Below, piece after piece: positions 54,646-63,985 of a stretch of 64,000 bases of DNA (within the stretch, counting starts at the first letter, position 1; the number at the start of each line of letters is the position of its first letter). The position numbers and the translations under genes are program-made. This DNA is from Neobacillus sp. PS3-34. GTDB taxonomy: Bacteria > Bacillota > Bacilli > Bacillales > Cytobacillaceae. A model generated the notes under the pieces. That model was not told the origin of the DNA. It searched no databases and was given only the letters and a program-made list of their open reading frames with translations. The DNA is taken from the NCBI RefSeq assembly GCF_030915465.1, contig NZ_CP133267.1, positions 3,130,501 to 3,194,500 on the forward strand. The letters run 5' to 3'.

Positions 54646-56079
54646 TTATGATAAAAATTCTGTTGGATTTAGTCCAAGTTCCCTGCATATTTCGCTGACC
54701 ATCTGCTTTTCGTTCTGGTCAAAGCTGCCGTCGGCGTAACCGATGGCGATACAGTAGCGTGCAACCAATCGTGCAATTTCCGGCTTCGACCTGACCCGTC
54801 CCAGTGCCCGAAATGCCTCAGCTCGGCCCAGCATTGGGTCGGCCTCAATCCGCTGCACATAGAAGTTAAATTGTTGAATGACTTTATTCGTATCAAAAAC
54901 GCGCAATTCATCACTTTGCTGAACGAACTCGAGCATCTTTTGGCGCTCAGACGGATCCAGTCTGCCATCTGCCATTCCTACTAATGCGCAGGCAGCCACT
55001 ACGGCATCTAGGACGTCCTGGCTTTTAAAACGGTTAAACAATTCCATTGCCCGCCTTTTTTGCTGGATAGCCCACTCTGAATAGTCCCGTTGTGAAGGGG
55101 ACCATGAATTTCCGCAGCTGTTACAGGTGAGCTTTAGCTGATTTTTTCCAATGAATCCTCCAAGCAACCCCACTGGTCCAAGGATTAAACCGCCAATTGC
55201 TGCTTTTCCCAATCCAAAGCCTTTTTGTCCCGTCCTGACATTTGATGAATGGCAGCGAGGGCACATAATATTTTCTCCGCCATATGTTTGAGGCGAAGGA
55301 GCTGTATTTGAAAAATTTTGCCCGTATGTATTTTGATTATACGGCTGTGGGGGTGCGCTTTGCTGTGCTCGAGGAAAAGGTGGGTATGTTTGAGTTTGCT
55401 GCTGATAGGCTGGCTGGCTGTAAGAATTCTGTTGGAACTGTCCCTGTCCTGGCTGATTATATGGCTGGTCTTGGTAAGGGGGAACCACTGACTGGGCAGG
55501 CTGGTCATCGACTGTAACACCAAAATTCCGGCAAAGCGCAGCTAGTCCTCCTTGAAAGCCGCTTGCGATTGCATTGAACTTCCACTCGCCATTGTGACGG
55601 TAGAGCTCAGCAGCAACAATCGCTGTTTCAACGGTGAAATCCCTTCCCAGATCAAAACGGAGAAGTTCCTCATTTGTCTGCTCATTGAAAACTCTTACAT
55701 AAGCATCGGAAATCTGGCCGAAGCTTTGATTTTTCATCTGGGCATCATGGATGGTAATTGTAAAAGCAATCCTGTGGATCGAAGGAGGAACCAGGCTGAG
55801 ATTAATACGTATTTGTTCATCATCTCTTTGCCCTGATCCGATCCTGTTGTCACCGCTATATATGACGGAACCGTTTCCGCCATTGGGATTATTATAAAAA
55901 ATAAAATCAAGGTCACTTTGAACCTTTCCGGCTTCTCCCAATAAGAAGGCGGATGCATCCAAATCATAGTTGGAACCGGAAGTATTAACATTCCACCCTA
56001 AACCAGCTATCACATTCTGAAGGCCGGGATGAGATTTTGTCAGGTCAACCTTTTGCCCCTTGCTAAGTGTAACGCCCAT
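54646..56079 (-). CDS. TerD-TerB multidomain stress protein with zinc ribbon
   Basis: A 477-residue protein. Residues 1-195 are a TerD fold (SLSKGQKVDLTKSHPGLQN-like start, GLGWNVNTSGSNYDLDASAF, FYNNPNGGNGSVIYSGDNR calcium loops, FDLGRDFTVETAIVAAELYR). A Gln/Pro-rich linker (residues 205-270) leads to a zinc ribbon CPRCHSSNV and CNSCGNSW, with a glycine-rich hydrophobic turn between. Residues 340-475 are a TerB-like domain (LVGMADGRLDPSERQKMLEF, IGYADGSFDQNEKQ). Probably binds calcium and scaffolds a membrane stress response. The ATG at 56079 follows AAGGAG. Confidence 0.85.
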   Translation of the reverse strand: MGVTLSKGQKVDLTKSHPGLQNVIAGLGWNVNTSGSNYDLDASAFLLGEAGKVQSDLDFIFYNNPNGGNGSVIYSGDNRIGSGQRDDEQIRINLSLVPPSIHRIAFTITIHDAQMKNQSFGQISDAYVRVFNEQTNEELLRFDLGRDFTVETAIVAAELYRHNGEWKFNAIASGFQGGLAALCRNFGVTVDDQPAQSVVPPYQDQPYNQPGQGQFQQNSYSQPAYQQQTQTYPPFPRAQQSAPPQPYNQNTYGQNFSNTAPSPQTYGGENIMCPRCHSSNVRTGQKGFGLGKAAIGGLILGPVGLLGGFIGKNQLKLTCNSCGNSWSPSQRDYSEWAIQQKRRAMELFNRFKSQDVLDAVVAACALVGMADGRLDPSERQKMLEFVQQSDELRVFDTNKVIQQFNFYVQRIEADPMLGRAEAFRALGRVRSKPEIARLVARYCIAIGYADGSFDQNEKQMVSEICRELGLNPTEFLS

Positions 56080-56314
56080 GTTTCTCACTCCTTTTATTTA
56101 ATTACTTTATTTGGTTTACGATATCAAACATAGAAAGGTTTCACAATTTTGATAGTAAAAGTGGAGGGAAAGTCCTAAATTTAAATGATCGGCTGTATCA
56201 TTATTGGTAAAAATAAATCATATATTCTACAAATAGCCAGCTGAAATAAAAAAAGGTTGAGATTTTAATATTGAATATTTTTTAAGAGTATGTTAAATTA
56301 ATCTTGTAAATTGA

Positions 56315-56328
56315 TGCAACCGTTTTCA
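56315..56328 (+). promoter_or_regulatory. cre-like LacI-family operator 1
   Basis: TGCAACCGTTTTCA matches the CcpA/LacI cre consensus TGNAANCGNTNNCA at every fixed base. It lies 180 bases upstream of the sugar-binding protein gene. Confidence 0.65.
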
Positions 56329-56434
56329 CTGTTTTCTTCAAAAACAAGGCGGGGAGGTTAAATTAATAGTTTTGGCTGGCTAAAATCAAAAGTTCTATAA
56401 AAACAGAGATTTGATTATTTAGTTTACTATTTTA

Positions 56435-56448
56435 TGCAACCGCTTTCC
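56435..56448 (+). promoter_or_regulatory. cre-like LacI-family operator 2
   Basis: TGCAACCGCTTTCC matches cre except for the last base and repeats ATGCAACCG of site 1 exactly 120 bases downstream. It is 47 bases from the start codon, so it may serve the LacI regulator encoded at the end of the operon. The rest of 56080-56494 holds nothing else I can name. Confidence 0.6.
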
Positions 56449-56494
56449 CTATTTAGAAGCAAAACAGAAAAATCGTTAAAATGGAGGGTCAAAG

Positions 56495-57796
56495 ATGAAA
56501 AGCAAAAAGGTATTATTAAGTCTTATTTCTATCTTAGTTATTTTCAGCGTGTTTTTAGCAGGATGTAATTCAAAGGACTCAAACGGTTCAAACAAGAGTG
56601 ATAAAAAAGATGTAACTCTTGACATTTTCCAATTCAAAGTAGAATTCAAAAAGCAATTTGAAGATGTAGTAAAGAAATATGAAGCTGAAAATCCTGGCGT
56701 TCACATCAACATTACTACTGTTGGTGGCGGACAAGATTACGGTGTAGCTCTAAAGTCTAAATTTGCATCTGGCAAAGAGCCAGCGATTTTTAACGTAGGC
56801 GGACCACAGGACGTAGCTGACTGGAATAAGAAATTAGCTGATATGTCTGATACAAAGGCATCAAAGGCAGCTCTTGAAGGAACACTTGACGGTGTTACTA
56901 AAGATGGTGAAATTCTTGGTCTTCCATACAACCAAGAAGGCTATGGCCTAATCTACAACAAAAAACTATTCGAACAAGCGGGAATTGACCCTGCAAGCAT
57001 TAAGGATTTTGCAAGCCTTGAGGCTGCAGTTAAAACGTTAGATGAGCAAAAGGATAAACTTAAAATCAAAGCAGTTTTTGCATTACCTGCAAAAGAAACT
57101 TGGGTAACTGGTTTGCACCTATCCAATGCTTTTATCGCGCCTGAATTCGATGGCAATGTGCTAAAAGCGTTTGATGCTAAAAAGGTTGATTTCAAATACG
57201 GCGATGCGATGAAGAAGTTCCTTGATCTTCAAAATAAGTACTCTGCACAGCCTACTGTAAGCCTTGACTACTCTCAACAGGTTGAAAAGCTATTCTCAAC
57301 AGGCAGTGTTGCAATCATCGAGCAAGGTAACTGGGTTTACGGTTCAATCGCTGGTGTTGACCAGGACTTCGCTGACAACAATATCGGACTTCTTCCAATC
57401 CCGGTTGAAGGCTACAAAGAAGACTCTATCCCTGTAGGCGTTCCAATGTACTGGGCTGTAAACAAAACTTTGGATAAAAATGTAGTTGCAGAATCTAAGA
57501 AATTCCTAGACTGGCTGTACACTTCAGATGAAGGAAAGAAAACTGTTTTAGAAGATTTCAAATTTATTCCTGCATACGAAGGCTATGATACTTCTAAAAT
57601 TTCTGATCCTCTTTCTAAAGCAATCTACCAATATGCACAAGACAAGAAAACAATCGGCTGGACTTTCATGGGCTATCCAAGCGGTTGGGGTATGGATAAA
57701 TTAGGAGTTAACATCCAAAAATATTTAAGCAATAAAATGAGCTGGGAAGATCTTGTTAAGGAATCCCAAAAATCATGGGAAGATGCAAGAAAATAA
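56495..57796 (+). CDS. Sugar ABC transporter substrate-binding lipoprotein
   Basis: A 433-residue lipoprotein: signal peptide with lipobox VFLAGCNS (Cys24), then an extracellular solute-binding fold of family 1 (YEAENPGVHINITTVGGGQD, KFASGKEPAIFNVGGPQDVA, YNQEGYGLIYNKKLFEQAGI). The similarity to maltodextrin-type binding proteins and the MalR-like regulator nearby suggest an alpha-glucoside. Ribosome site GGAGGG. A terminator separates it from the permeases, giving more binding protein than channel. Confidence 0.88.
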   Translation: MKSKKVLLSLISILVIFSVFLAGCNSKDSNGSNKSDKKDVTLDIFQFKVEFKKQFEDVVKKYEAENPGVHINITTVGGGQDYGVALKSKFASGKEPAIFNVGGPQDVADWNKKLADMSDTKASKAALEGTLDGVTKDGEILGLPYNQEGYGLIYNKKLFEQAGIDPASIKDFASLEAAVKTLDEQKDKLKIKAVFALPAKETWVTGLHLSNAFIAPEFDGNVLKAFDAKKVDFKYGDAMKKFLDLQNKYSAQPTVSLDYSQQVEKLFSTGSVAIIEQGNWVYGSIAGVDQDFADNNIGLLPIPVEGYKEDSIPVGVPMYWAVNKTLDKNVVAESKKFLDWLYTSDEGKKTVLEDFKFIPAYEGYDTSKISDPLSKAIYQYAQDKKTIGWTFMGYPSGWGMDKLGVNIQKYLSNKMSWEDLVKESQKSWEDARK

Positions 57797-57826
57797 GATA
57801 CACTTCCTGAATAACTGAAAATTAAA

Positions 57827-57864
57827 CAAAACAAAGCAGCGATATTTTGCTGCTTTGTTTTGCT
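57827..57864 (+). terminator. Attenuating terminator between binding protein and permeases
   Basis: AAAACAAAGCAGC and GCTGCTTTGTTTT pair perfectly. Partial read-through is expected because the permeases lack an evident promoter of their own. Confidence 0.75.
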
Positions 57865-57917
57865 AATATGCACCTATGAATACTAACTCTCAACTGCTAT
57901 TTATGGAGGGACTTCTT

Positions 57918-58778
57918 ATGCGAACAAAAGATATATCTTACTGGTTATTTTTAGCCCCTGCGCTACTGGCTTTGTCACTCGTAGTCATTGTGCCATTAGC
58001 AATGGGCATCTATTACTCGTTTACAGATTGGAACGGAATTGACTCTAGCGGATTTATCGGTTTCCAAAATTATATTGATCTTTTTAAGGATAAGGCATTT
58101 ATGGATGCTTTATGGTTTACCGTTAAATTTGCCATCGTGTCGATTATTTTAATCAACTTCTTTGGCTTCTCGCTTGCACTAATTGTGACGTCAAAAATTA
58201 AATCAAGCAAATTCCTAAGAACGATTTTTTTCATGCCTAACCTGATTGGCGGCCTGATTCTTGGTTTCATTTGGCAATTTATTTTTACAGAGATTTTTTC
58301 CAGCATTGGTGAAATGTTTGGAATTGAAAACCTTCAAGGATGGTTATCTACCACTAACACTGGTTTTTGGGGATTAGTCATTCTGATGAGCTGGCAAATG
58401 TCAGGTTATATTATGATAATTTATATCGCCTATTTGGAAAGTGTACCAGGAGAATTGCTTGAGGCTGCACAAATCGATGGAGCAAGCCCTTTCCAGCGTT
58501 TGCGTTATATCATTCTTCCACTTGTCGCACCTGCCTTTACCGTCAGTATGTTTCTGACTCTTTCAAACTCATTTAAACTTTATGACCAAAACCTGTCTTT
58601 GACAGGGGGCGGACCATTTGATTCCACTCAAATGGTGGCAATGGAAATTTTTAAAACTGCTTTCAGTGCGAATCAAATGGCTTATGCACAGGCAAAAGCT
58701 GTTGTATTCTTTATCATTGTTGCGGCCATTTCCTTAACACAGGTTTACTTCAACAAGAAAAAGGAGGTTGAAATGTAA
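57918..58778 (+). CDS. Sugar ABC transporter permease, MalF/UgpA type
   Basis: A 286-residue permease with six membrane helices. The cytosolic EAA loop reads ELLEAAQIDGASPFQRLRYI with ILPLVAPAF behind. The start at 57918 follows GGAGGG; a 5' extension from 57876 is not supported. It overlaps the next gene by one base. Confidence 0.88.
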   Translation: MRTKDISYWLFLAPALLALSLVVIVPLAMGIYYSFTDWNGIDSSGFIGFQNYIDLFKDKAFMDALWFTVKFAIVSIILINFFGFSLALIVTSKIKSSKFLRTIFFMPNLIGGLILGFIWQFIFTEIFSSIGEMFGIENLQGWLSTTNTGFWGLVILMSWQMSGYIMIIYIAYLESVPGELLEAAQIDGASPFQRLRYIILPLVAPAFTVSMFLTLSNSFKLYDQNLSLTGGGPFDSTQMVAMEIFKTAFSANQMAYAQAKAVVFFIIVAAISLTQVYFNKKKEVEM

Positions 58779-59593
58779 TGGGCAAAAAGTACAAATTTCC
58801 TATTGAAATATTAGGGATCTTGTTAGCCCTATTATGGCTTTCACCTTTCTACCTGATGATTGTTAACTCTTTTAAGACCAAGAAAGAAATGTTTACAGAT
58901 GTATTACGCTTGCCAGCTGCATTCAATTTGGACAACTATAAGGAAGCTTTTACTGAACTGGATTTTGTAAGCACCTTTTTGAATTCACTGCTGATTACGG
59001 TAGTCAGTGTCGCAGTAATAATAATCTTTTCATCGATTGCCGCTTATGCACTTTCGAGATCGAAGAGCAAAATAAGTACCGTTTTCTTCTTTATTTTTGT
59101 TGCAGCGATGCTCATACCGTTCCAATCGGTAATGATCCCGTTAGTAACGATTTTTGGAAAAGTCGGCATGTTAAACCGCTTTGGTATCATTTTCATGTAT
59201 TTAGGGTTCGGAAGCAGTTTGTCCATATTCTTATTCCATGGAACATTGAGCGGTATTCCAAGGTCCTTGGATGAAGCAGCGACTATAGATGGCTGTAATA
59301 AATTCCAGGTTTTCTGGTATGTAATCTTCCCGGTCCTTAAGCCGATTACTGTAACCGTAGGTATTCTTAACACAATCTGGATTTGGAATGACTACCTGCT
59401 TCCTTCTCTTGTTATCAATCAGGAAGGAATGCAGACTATCCCGTTGAGAATGTTCTTCTTCTTTGGTGAATATACAAAACAATGGCACCTGGCATTGGCT
59501 GGTTTGACAATTGCCATCATTCCTGTCATTGTTGCTTATTTCTTTGCACAGCGTGAAATCATCAAAGGAATTTCAGAAGGCGCAGTAAAATAG
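58778..59593 (+). CDS. Sugar ABC transporter permease, MalG/UgpE type
   Basis: A 271-residue permease with six membrane helices. The EAA loop reads RSLDEAATIDGCNKFQVFWY. It starts in the TAATG overlap with the first permease, so the two subunits are translated together. No ATPase gene follows; the ATPase may be a shared MsmX-type protein encoded elsewhere. Confidence 0.9.
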   Translation: MGKKYKFPIEILGILLALLWLSPFYLMIVNSFKTKKEMFTDVLRLPAAFNLDNYKEAFTELDFVSTFLNSLLITVVSVAVIIIFSSIAAYALSRSKSKISTVFFFIFVAAMLIPFQSVMIPLVTIFGKVGMLNRFGIIFMYLGFGSSLSIFLFHGTLSGIPRSLDEAATIDGCNKFQVFWYVIFPVLKPITVTVGILNTIWIWNDYLLPSLVINQEGMQTIPLRMFFFFGEYTKQWHLALAGLTIAIIPVIVAYFFAQREIIKGISEGAVK

Positions 59594-59621
59594 CTTATAC
59601 GCTCTCTTTTAGGAGGAAAAA

Positions 59622-60638
59622 ATGACTATTACCATAAGAGACGTGGCCAGGGAAGCAAATGTAGCACCATCAACAGTTTCGAGGGTAATTGCAAACAGTT
59701 CAAAAATCAGTGAAAAAACGAAGAAACGCGTTCGTGAAGTAATGGAAAAGTTGGACTATTATCCAAATTATCAGGCGCGAAGTCTGGCAGCAAAAAGTAC
59801 CGAGACAATCGGGATTATTATGCCTAACTCGGCCTACTACTCTTTTCAAAATCCCTTTTTTCCTGAGGTCCTGCGTGGCATTTGCACCAGTGCACATGCG
59901 TGTAGATTTGGAATATATCTATCGACAGGTTCAGATGAGGATGAGATTTTTGAAGAGGTTGTCAGCATGGTCCAGGGCAGAAGGGTCGATGGTATCATTC
60001 TTCTCTATTCAAGAGTGAATGATCGAACGTTGAACTTTCTGGCGGATTCCGACTTACCGTTTACCATTGTTGGAAGGCCATTTGAAAACAGTGAAAAGAT
60101 AACTTTTGTAGATAATGATAATGTTTCTACCACTAAACAGGTCACGAATTATTTGATTGAGCTTGGACATAGGAATATTGCCTTTGTTGGCGGAAATTTA
60201 AATTTTGTCGTGACAATTGACAGATTAAATGGGTACAAAGCAGCTCTGGAGGAAGCAGGAGTCCCTTATTTGGACAACTATGTTATCCTGGGTAAAATGA
60301 AAGGAAGCGAAACACTTCAATCGCTTCTCTCTCTGAAAACCCCACCAACTGCTATTGTTACCCAGGACGATTTATTTGCTTATGAAATGATTAGCCATCT
60401 GGAGGGCTTAAAAGTGAAGGTGCCCGAGGATGTTTCTATCATCAGCTTTAATAATCTCACCCTGTCAAATCACTCCAAGCCACCTTTAACCTCGGTTGAT
60501 ATCAATATTTTTGAGCTGGGATTTCAGGCAGCAGAATGTCTTATTGGGAAAATTAAGAATCCTGACATGCAGCCAAAGAAGATTACCATACCTACCCAGC
60601 TAATTGAACGAAAATCATGCCATGTTAGAAAAATGTAA
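59622..60638 (+). CDS. LacI-family repressor (MalR-like)
   Basis: A 338-residue regulator: helix-turn-helix TIRDVAREANVAPSTVSRVI (residues 4-23), hinge QARSLAAKSTETIGIIMP, and a periplasmic-binding-like effector domain (FFPEVLRGICTSAHA, VDGIILLYSR, TAIVTQDDLFAYEMISHL). The opening and the DNEDVT-like VDNDNVSTTKQVTNYL are close to Bacillus MalR/YvdE. It is downstream of the sugar ABC genes and likely binds the two cre-like sites. Ribosome site AGGAGG. Confidence 0.88.
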   Translation: MTITIRDVAREANVAPSTVSRVIANSSKISEKTKKRVREVMEKLDYYPNYQARSLAAKSTETIGIIMPNSAYYSFQNPFFPEVLRGICTSAHACRFGIYLSTGSDEDEIFEEVVSMVQGRRVDGIILLYSRVNDRTLNFLADSDLPFTIVGRPFENSEKITFVDNDNVSTTKQVTNYLIELGHRNIAFVGGNLNFVVTIDRLNGYKAALEEAGVPYLDNYVILGKMKGSETLQSLLSLKTPPTAIVTQDDLFAYEMISHLEGLKVKVPEDVSIISFNNLTLSNHSKPPLTSVDINIFELGFQAAECLIGKIKNPDMQPKKITIPTQLIERKSCHVRKM

Positions 60639-60657
60639 ATCAGGCTTTATAAAGTAA

Positions 60658-60691
60658 GAGGATGCCCTAAATAAGATGGCATCCTCTTTTC
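60658..60691 (+). terminator. Terminator of the sugar transporter operon
   Basis: GAGGATGCC and GGCATCCTC pair perfectly; TTTTCTT follows. Confidence 0.9.
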
Positions 60692-60804
60692 TTGAGCGAA
60701 TTTTAATGTTGCTAAAGGTATTCAAATAAACTGGACGTGGAAACGATGCTATGTTATTAAATAATTAGAAGATATCTGAAAATTCATTTTTTAGGAGGTT
60801 AACT

Positions 60805-61290
60805 ATGATATTGGCAAAACAATTGTTTGAATACCATGAGTGGGCGACAAAAAAATTATTATTTTATATAGAAGAAAATTGTCCGCAAGCATTTAACCAG
60901 CAGATAGAAAGTGTTTTTAAATCAATAAAGGAAACAGCAGAACATCTATACATAGTGGATGTTCTTTGGTTCGACCGTATACAAGGGAAAGAAACTTCGA
61001 ACACAGATATTACATTTAATAGTGCGGACGAAGCAAAGGGAAAAATTAATGAGTTGCATCGTAACATGACCTTGTATTTAAAAGGAGAAGATATATCGCG
61101 TATTGTTACTTATAAGAACTCTAGCGGAGATACTTTTGAAAACACGCTCGAAGATATCTGTACCCATTTGGCCAATCACGGTACATATCATCGCGGAAAT
61201 ATCACCGCCATGCTTTGGTCGATGGGACATAAAAGTATTGCGACTGACTATGTTTATTTTTTAAGAGAAATAAAAAATCACAAAGCATAA
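60805..61290 (+). CDS. DinB-family four-helix protein
   Basis: A 161-residue DinB/YfiT-like bundle. Metal-ligand histidines are likely in ETAEHLYIVDVLWFDRIQG (His near residue 48) and in LANHGTYHRGNITAML (two His near residues 124 and 128). Such proteins act as thiol-dependent transferases, for example bacillithiol transferases. Start follows TTAGGAGG. Confidence 0.85.
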   Translation: MILAKQLFEYHEWATKKLLFYIEENCPQAFNQQIESVFKSIKETAEHLYIVDVLWFDRIQGKETSNTDITFNSADEAKGKINELHRNMTLYLKGEDISRIVTYKNSSGDTFENTLEDICTHLANHGTYHRGNITAMLWSMGHKSIATDYVYFLREIKNHKA

Positions 61291-61313
61291 ACCATCAGCC
61301 GATAGGAAATTCA

Positions 61314-61360
61314 AAAAGCAAAATAACTTCCCTGAAAGAAGGGATGTTATTTTGCTTTTC
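61314..61360. terminator. Bidirectional terminator between dinB and the chemoreceptor
   Basis: AAAAGCAAAATAAC and GTTATTTTGCTTTT pair over 14 bases with an inner TTCCC/GGGAT stem. Confidence 0.9.
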
Positions 61361-61380
61361 CAAAAGGATATTTGTATTCT

Positions 61381-63069
61381 TTATTCCAGTCTAAACGTGC
61401 TAACATCTTGATTAAGTTTTTCTGCGATTTTTGCTAACTCTTCAGCGTAATTCGCTATGTCTTTGCACATGGCGGACTGTTCTTCAGATCCTGCAGCAAC
61501 CTCCTGGGATGAAGAGGCTGTTTGTTCCACAATGGCAGCTGCATCTTCAGACATCTGATGGATTTTTTTCGCATGAAGATTTATATCATTTAATATTGGG
61601 ACGAGTTCATTGATATTTTCCTCTGTTTTTTTCACAGCATCCACTATACTGGCAAGGGATTCTCCTCCAGTTTGGATAAATGCCGCTTCTTTCTCTACCA
61701 TCTTTTTGTTTTTGCTCATAAGTGCAATGGCATTTTCAGTGTCTTTTTGGATCAATTCAATTTGATTGGTTATTTCTCCAGTAGCCCGGTTGGTTTCTTC
61801 AGCCAGTTTTCGGACTTCATCAGCTACCACTGCAAAACCTTTTCCGTGCTCACCAGCCCTTGCAGCTTCAATGGCTGCATTTAACGCCAGCAAATTTGTT
61901 TGGGAAGAAATATGAGAAATCAAATTAATGATTTCACCAATTTGTTTAGATCTGTTACCCAGCTTTTGTATTTCAATTGTGGATTGTGTTACATCCTTTG
62001 ATACCTCCTGTAGGTGAAGGATAGCCTGATTTATTGCCGATTGACCATTAATAGCTGCTTGAGTTGAAAGAGTCGCTCTTTCCAAAGTATTGGTCGCCAA
62101 TAAATATCCCTGATTTACTTGTGTAACAGAAATACCGCTGTATTCGGAAATATCACTGATTTGCTGAGCCTGATGTTCGGAACCTTCTGCGATTTGCGAG
62201 ATGGTAACTGCAACCTGGTTGGCGGCATCATCAGTCTGCTTAGCAGATTCCAACAGGTTTTTGCTATTTCGAAAGAGTCTGTCTGATGACGTGTTAATAT
62301 TATTAATAAGCAAAGCTAAATTCGTTCTCATTTCCTCAAACGAATGTGCGAGCACTCCAACCTCATCTTTTCTGTTTACATGTATTGTTTGGGTAAGGTC
62401 CCCGTTTGAAATAGACTGGCTAGTCATGGCGAGCTTTTTTATTGCTGCCAGGATTGGATTTAAAATACTATAGGTAATAGCCATTGAAAATAAAGTGGTG
62501 AAAATGACAGTAATGGTGGTTACAGTATTGGAATGATTTAAGTTTTTTTCCAATGCATTCAAATCGGCCGTCATTGTTTTTTCTTTTTGAATACGATACT
62601 GTTCAATTTTTTTATTAATATCCTCTGCAAAAGAATCAAAATCTCCCATGATGATATTGCCTTGATCTGGTCCACCGCTGATATAGGCGTTTGCCAATTT
62701 AATACCCATTGCATAATAAGGCTCAAATGATGCAGAAAAGCTTTCTATTTGTACACTATTTTGATTATCCAATTTTTTCAGCTCTTTCAATGTATCCCTA
62801 AAATCCGCTGCATACTTTTTGGCTTCTGAAAAACCATCATCGTATCCTGCAGCGCCTCTGGTAGCACTGATATCCGTCAGCCACTGCTGAACTTGTACTA
62901 CGTCAAGCTTCATCCTTTCTGCATTCAAAGTAATTTTAATATCTTTTTCCTTCATCTCCTGCATTCTATTGGATATTTCGTGCATATTGTACATAACAAA
63001 CATAATATTTCCTAGAAATAAAAGAATGACAAACATGTTAGTTAAAAGGAATTTGAATTTAAGTGACAT
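61381..63069 (-). CDS. Methyl-accepting chemotaxis protein
   Basis: A 562-residue receptor: membrane helix 1 (residues 6-28), an extracytoplasmic helical sensor (residues 30-180), helix 2 (residues 184-206), a HAMP domain (to about 260) and a long signalling coiled coil. The hairpin tip [20 protein letters not shown] then [13 protein letters not shown] is complete. The ligand is unknown. The C-terminus lacks an obvious CheR-binding pentapeptide. Monocistronic, on the opposite strand to csoR. Confidence 0.92.
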   Translation of the reverse strand: MSLKFKFLLTNMFVILLFLGNIMFVMYNMHEISNRMQEMKEKDIKITLNAERMKLDVVQVQQWLTDISATRGAAGYDDGFSEAKKYAADFRDTLKELKKLDNQNSVQIESFSASFEPYYAMGIKLANAYISGGPDQGNIIMGDFDSFAEDINKKIEQYRIQKEKTMTADLNALEKNLNHSNTVTTITVIFTTLFSMAITYSILNPILAAIKKLAMTSQSISNGDLTQTIHVNRKDEVGVLAHSFEEMRTNLALLINNINTSSDRLFRNSKNLLESAKQTDDAANQVAVTISQIAEGSEHQAQQISDISEYSGISVTQVNQGYLLATNTLERATLSTQAAINGQSAINQAILHLQEVSKDVTQSTIEIQKLGNRSKQIGEIINLISHISSQTNLLALNAAIEAARAGEHGKGFAVVADEVRKLAEETNRATGEITNQIELIQKDTENAIALMSKNKKMVEKEAAFIQTGGESLASIVDAVKKTEENINELVPILNDINLHAKKIHQMSEDAAAIVEQTASSSQEVAAGSEEQSAMCKDIANYAEELAKIAEKLNQDVSTFRLE

Positions 63070-63233
63070 TGAATTTAGCTCCCGTACAATTATTCTTATT
63101 TATGTATAAGTAATTCTATTTTCCTATAGTGTCAAAGTGAAAACAATTTCAGGTGTGTAATTTTAAAAAAATTTCACAATATTAAAAGATTATTAGGATG
63201 GATACAAGATACATACAAAGATAAGATTCTTTA

Positions 63234-63252
63234 CATACCCTACATGGGTATG
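63234..63252. promoter_or_regulatory. CsoR operator upstream of csoR
   Basis: CATACCC and GGGTATG form perfect arms around TACAT. The ATACCCTACA form is typical of copper-responsive CsoR sites and differs from the CstR-type sites upstream by a five-base centre. It lies 29 bases before the csoR start. Confidence 0.8.
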
Positions 63253-63280
63253 CTATTATTCAGGTAAAGGAGGCTGCGCA

Positions 63281-63622
63281 ATGCTTTTTGAAAACGAAGA
63301 AAAAGAAGTTGAACTTGAAGAATCTTGCAGTCATCACAGTGATCGAAAAAGCCACCATTCTGAAAAAGTGAAGAAAAATTTGGTTACGAGGCTGAATCGT
63401 ATTGAAGGGCAAATCAGAGGTATTAAAGGTTTAATCGAAAGAGATACCTACTGCGATGATGTTATCACCCAAATATCTGCGACCCAGTCGGCATTAAATA
63501 GTGTCGCAAAGCTTTTGCTCGAGGGACATATGAAGAGCTGCGTTGTTGAACGAATTCAAGAGGGCGACCTCGAAGTCCTGGATGAAGTACTGCTGACGGT
63601 ACAAAAGCTTATGAAAAAATAG
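63281..63622 (+). CDS. csoR: Copper-sensing repressor CsoR
   Basis: A 113-residue helical repressor. The Cu(I) ligands of CsoR occur as Cys58 (TYCDD), His83 (EGHMK) and Cys87 (KSCVVE). LNRIEGQIRGIKGLIERDTY is the family signature. An extra N-terminal 28 residues hold a His/Cys-rich stretch (CSHHSDRKSHH) that may bind metal. It starts behind AAAGGAGG and is 13 bases before copZ; an ATP-driven copper pump gene should follow beyond the window. Confidence 0.93.
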   Translation: MLFENEEKEVELEESCSHHSDRKSHHSEKVKKNLVTRLNRIEGQIRGIKGLIERDTYCDDVITQISATQSALNSVAKLLLEGHMKSCVVERIQEGDLEVLDEVLLTVQKLMKK

Positions 63623-63635
63623 GAGGAGATTTAGG

Positions 63636-63842
63636 ATGGAAAATATAACGTTGAATGTAAAAGGCATGTCCTGCGGCCATTGTGTAAAAGCAGTTGAAGG
63701 TAGCGTTGGCAAATTGAACGGCGTTGAAAGAGTTTTGGTTGACTTGGATAAAGCGCAAGTTCATGTAGAGTTCAATTCAAGCGAAGTTGGCGTTGAAAAA
63801 ATTAAAGAAACGATTGATGACCAAGGTTACGACGTCGAATAA
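63636..63842 (+). CDS. copZ: Copper chaperone CopZ
   Basis: A 68-residue HMA-domain chaperone with the metal loop GMSCGHC (Cys13 and Cys16) and a ferredoxin-like fold. It hands Cu(I) to a CopA ATPase. Ribosome site AGGAGG. Cotranscribed with csoR. Confidence 0.95.
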   Translation: MENITLNVKGMSCGHCVKAVEGSVGKLNGVERVLVDLDKAQVHVEFNSSEVGVEKIKETIDDQGYDVE

Positions 63843-63892
63843 TAATAAGTAACTCAGCGGCCCTCCAATTACTAATAGAATAACGTTCCAGC

Positions 63893-63922
63893 TCTGATGC
63901 CTTTGCGGGTATCAGGGTTTTT
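63893..63922 (+). terminator. Terminator of csoR-copZ
   Basis: CTGATGCC and GGGTATCAG pair with one mismatch; GGTTTTTATTT follows. Confidence 0.55.
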
Positions 63923-63953
63923 ATTTACCTAAAAAAATTTAGAATTTATTTGA

Positions 63954-63985
63954 TTGACATATACCCTACAAGGGTATAGTATAAT
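63954..63985 (+). promoter_or_regulatory. Promoter with CsoR operator for the next gene
   Basis: TTGACA at 63954-63959 precedes TATACCC-TACAA-GGGTATA (63960-63978), then TAGTAT at 63977-63982 (17-base spacing) or TATAAT at 63980-63985. The operator fills the spacer. The gene it drives, probably copA, lies beyond the window. Confidence 0.75.

Noticed and set aside
63281..63622. CstR, the persulfide sensor for the sulfur cluster
   Set aside because: The Cys58-His83-Cys87 set and the copZ neighbour are those of copper-sensing CsoR.
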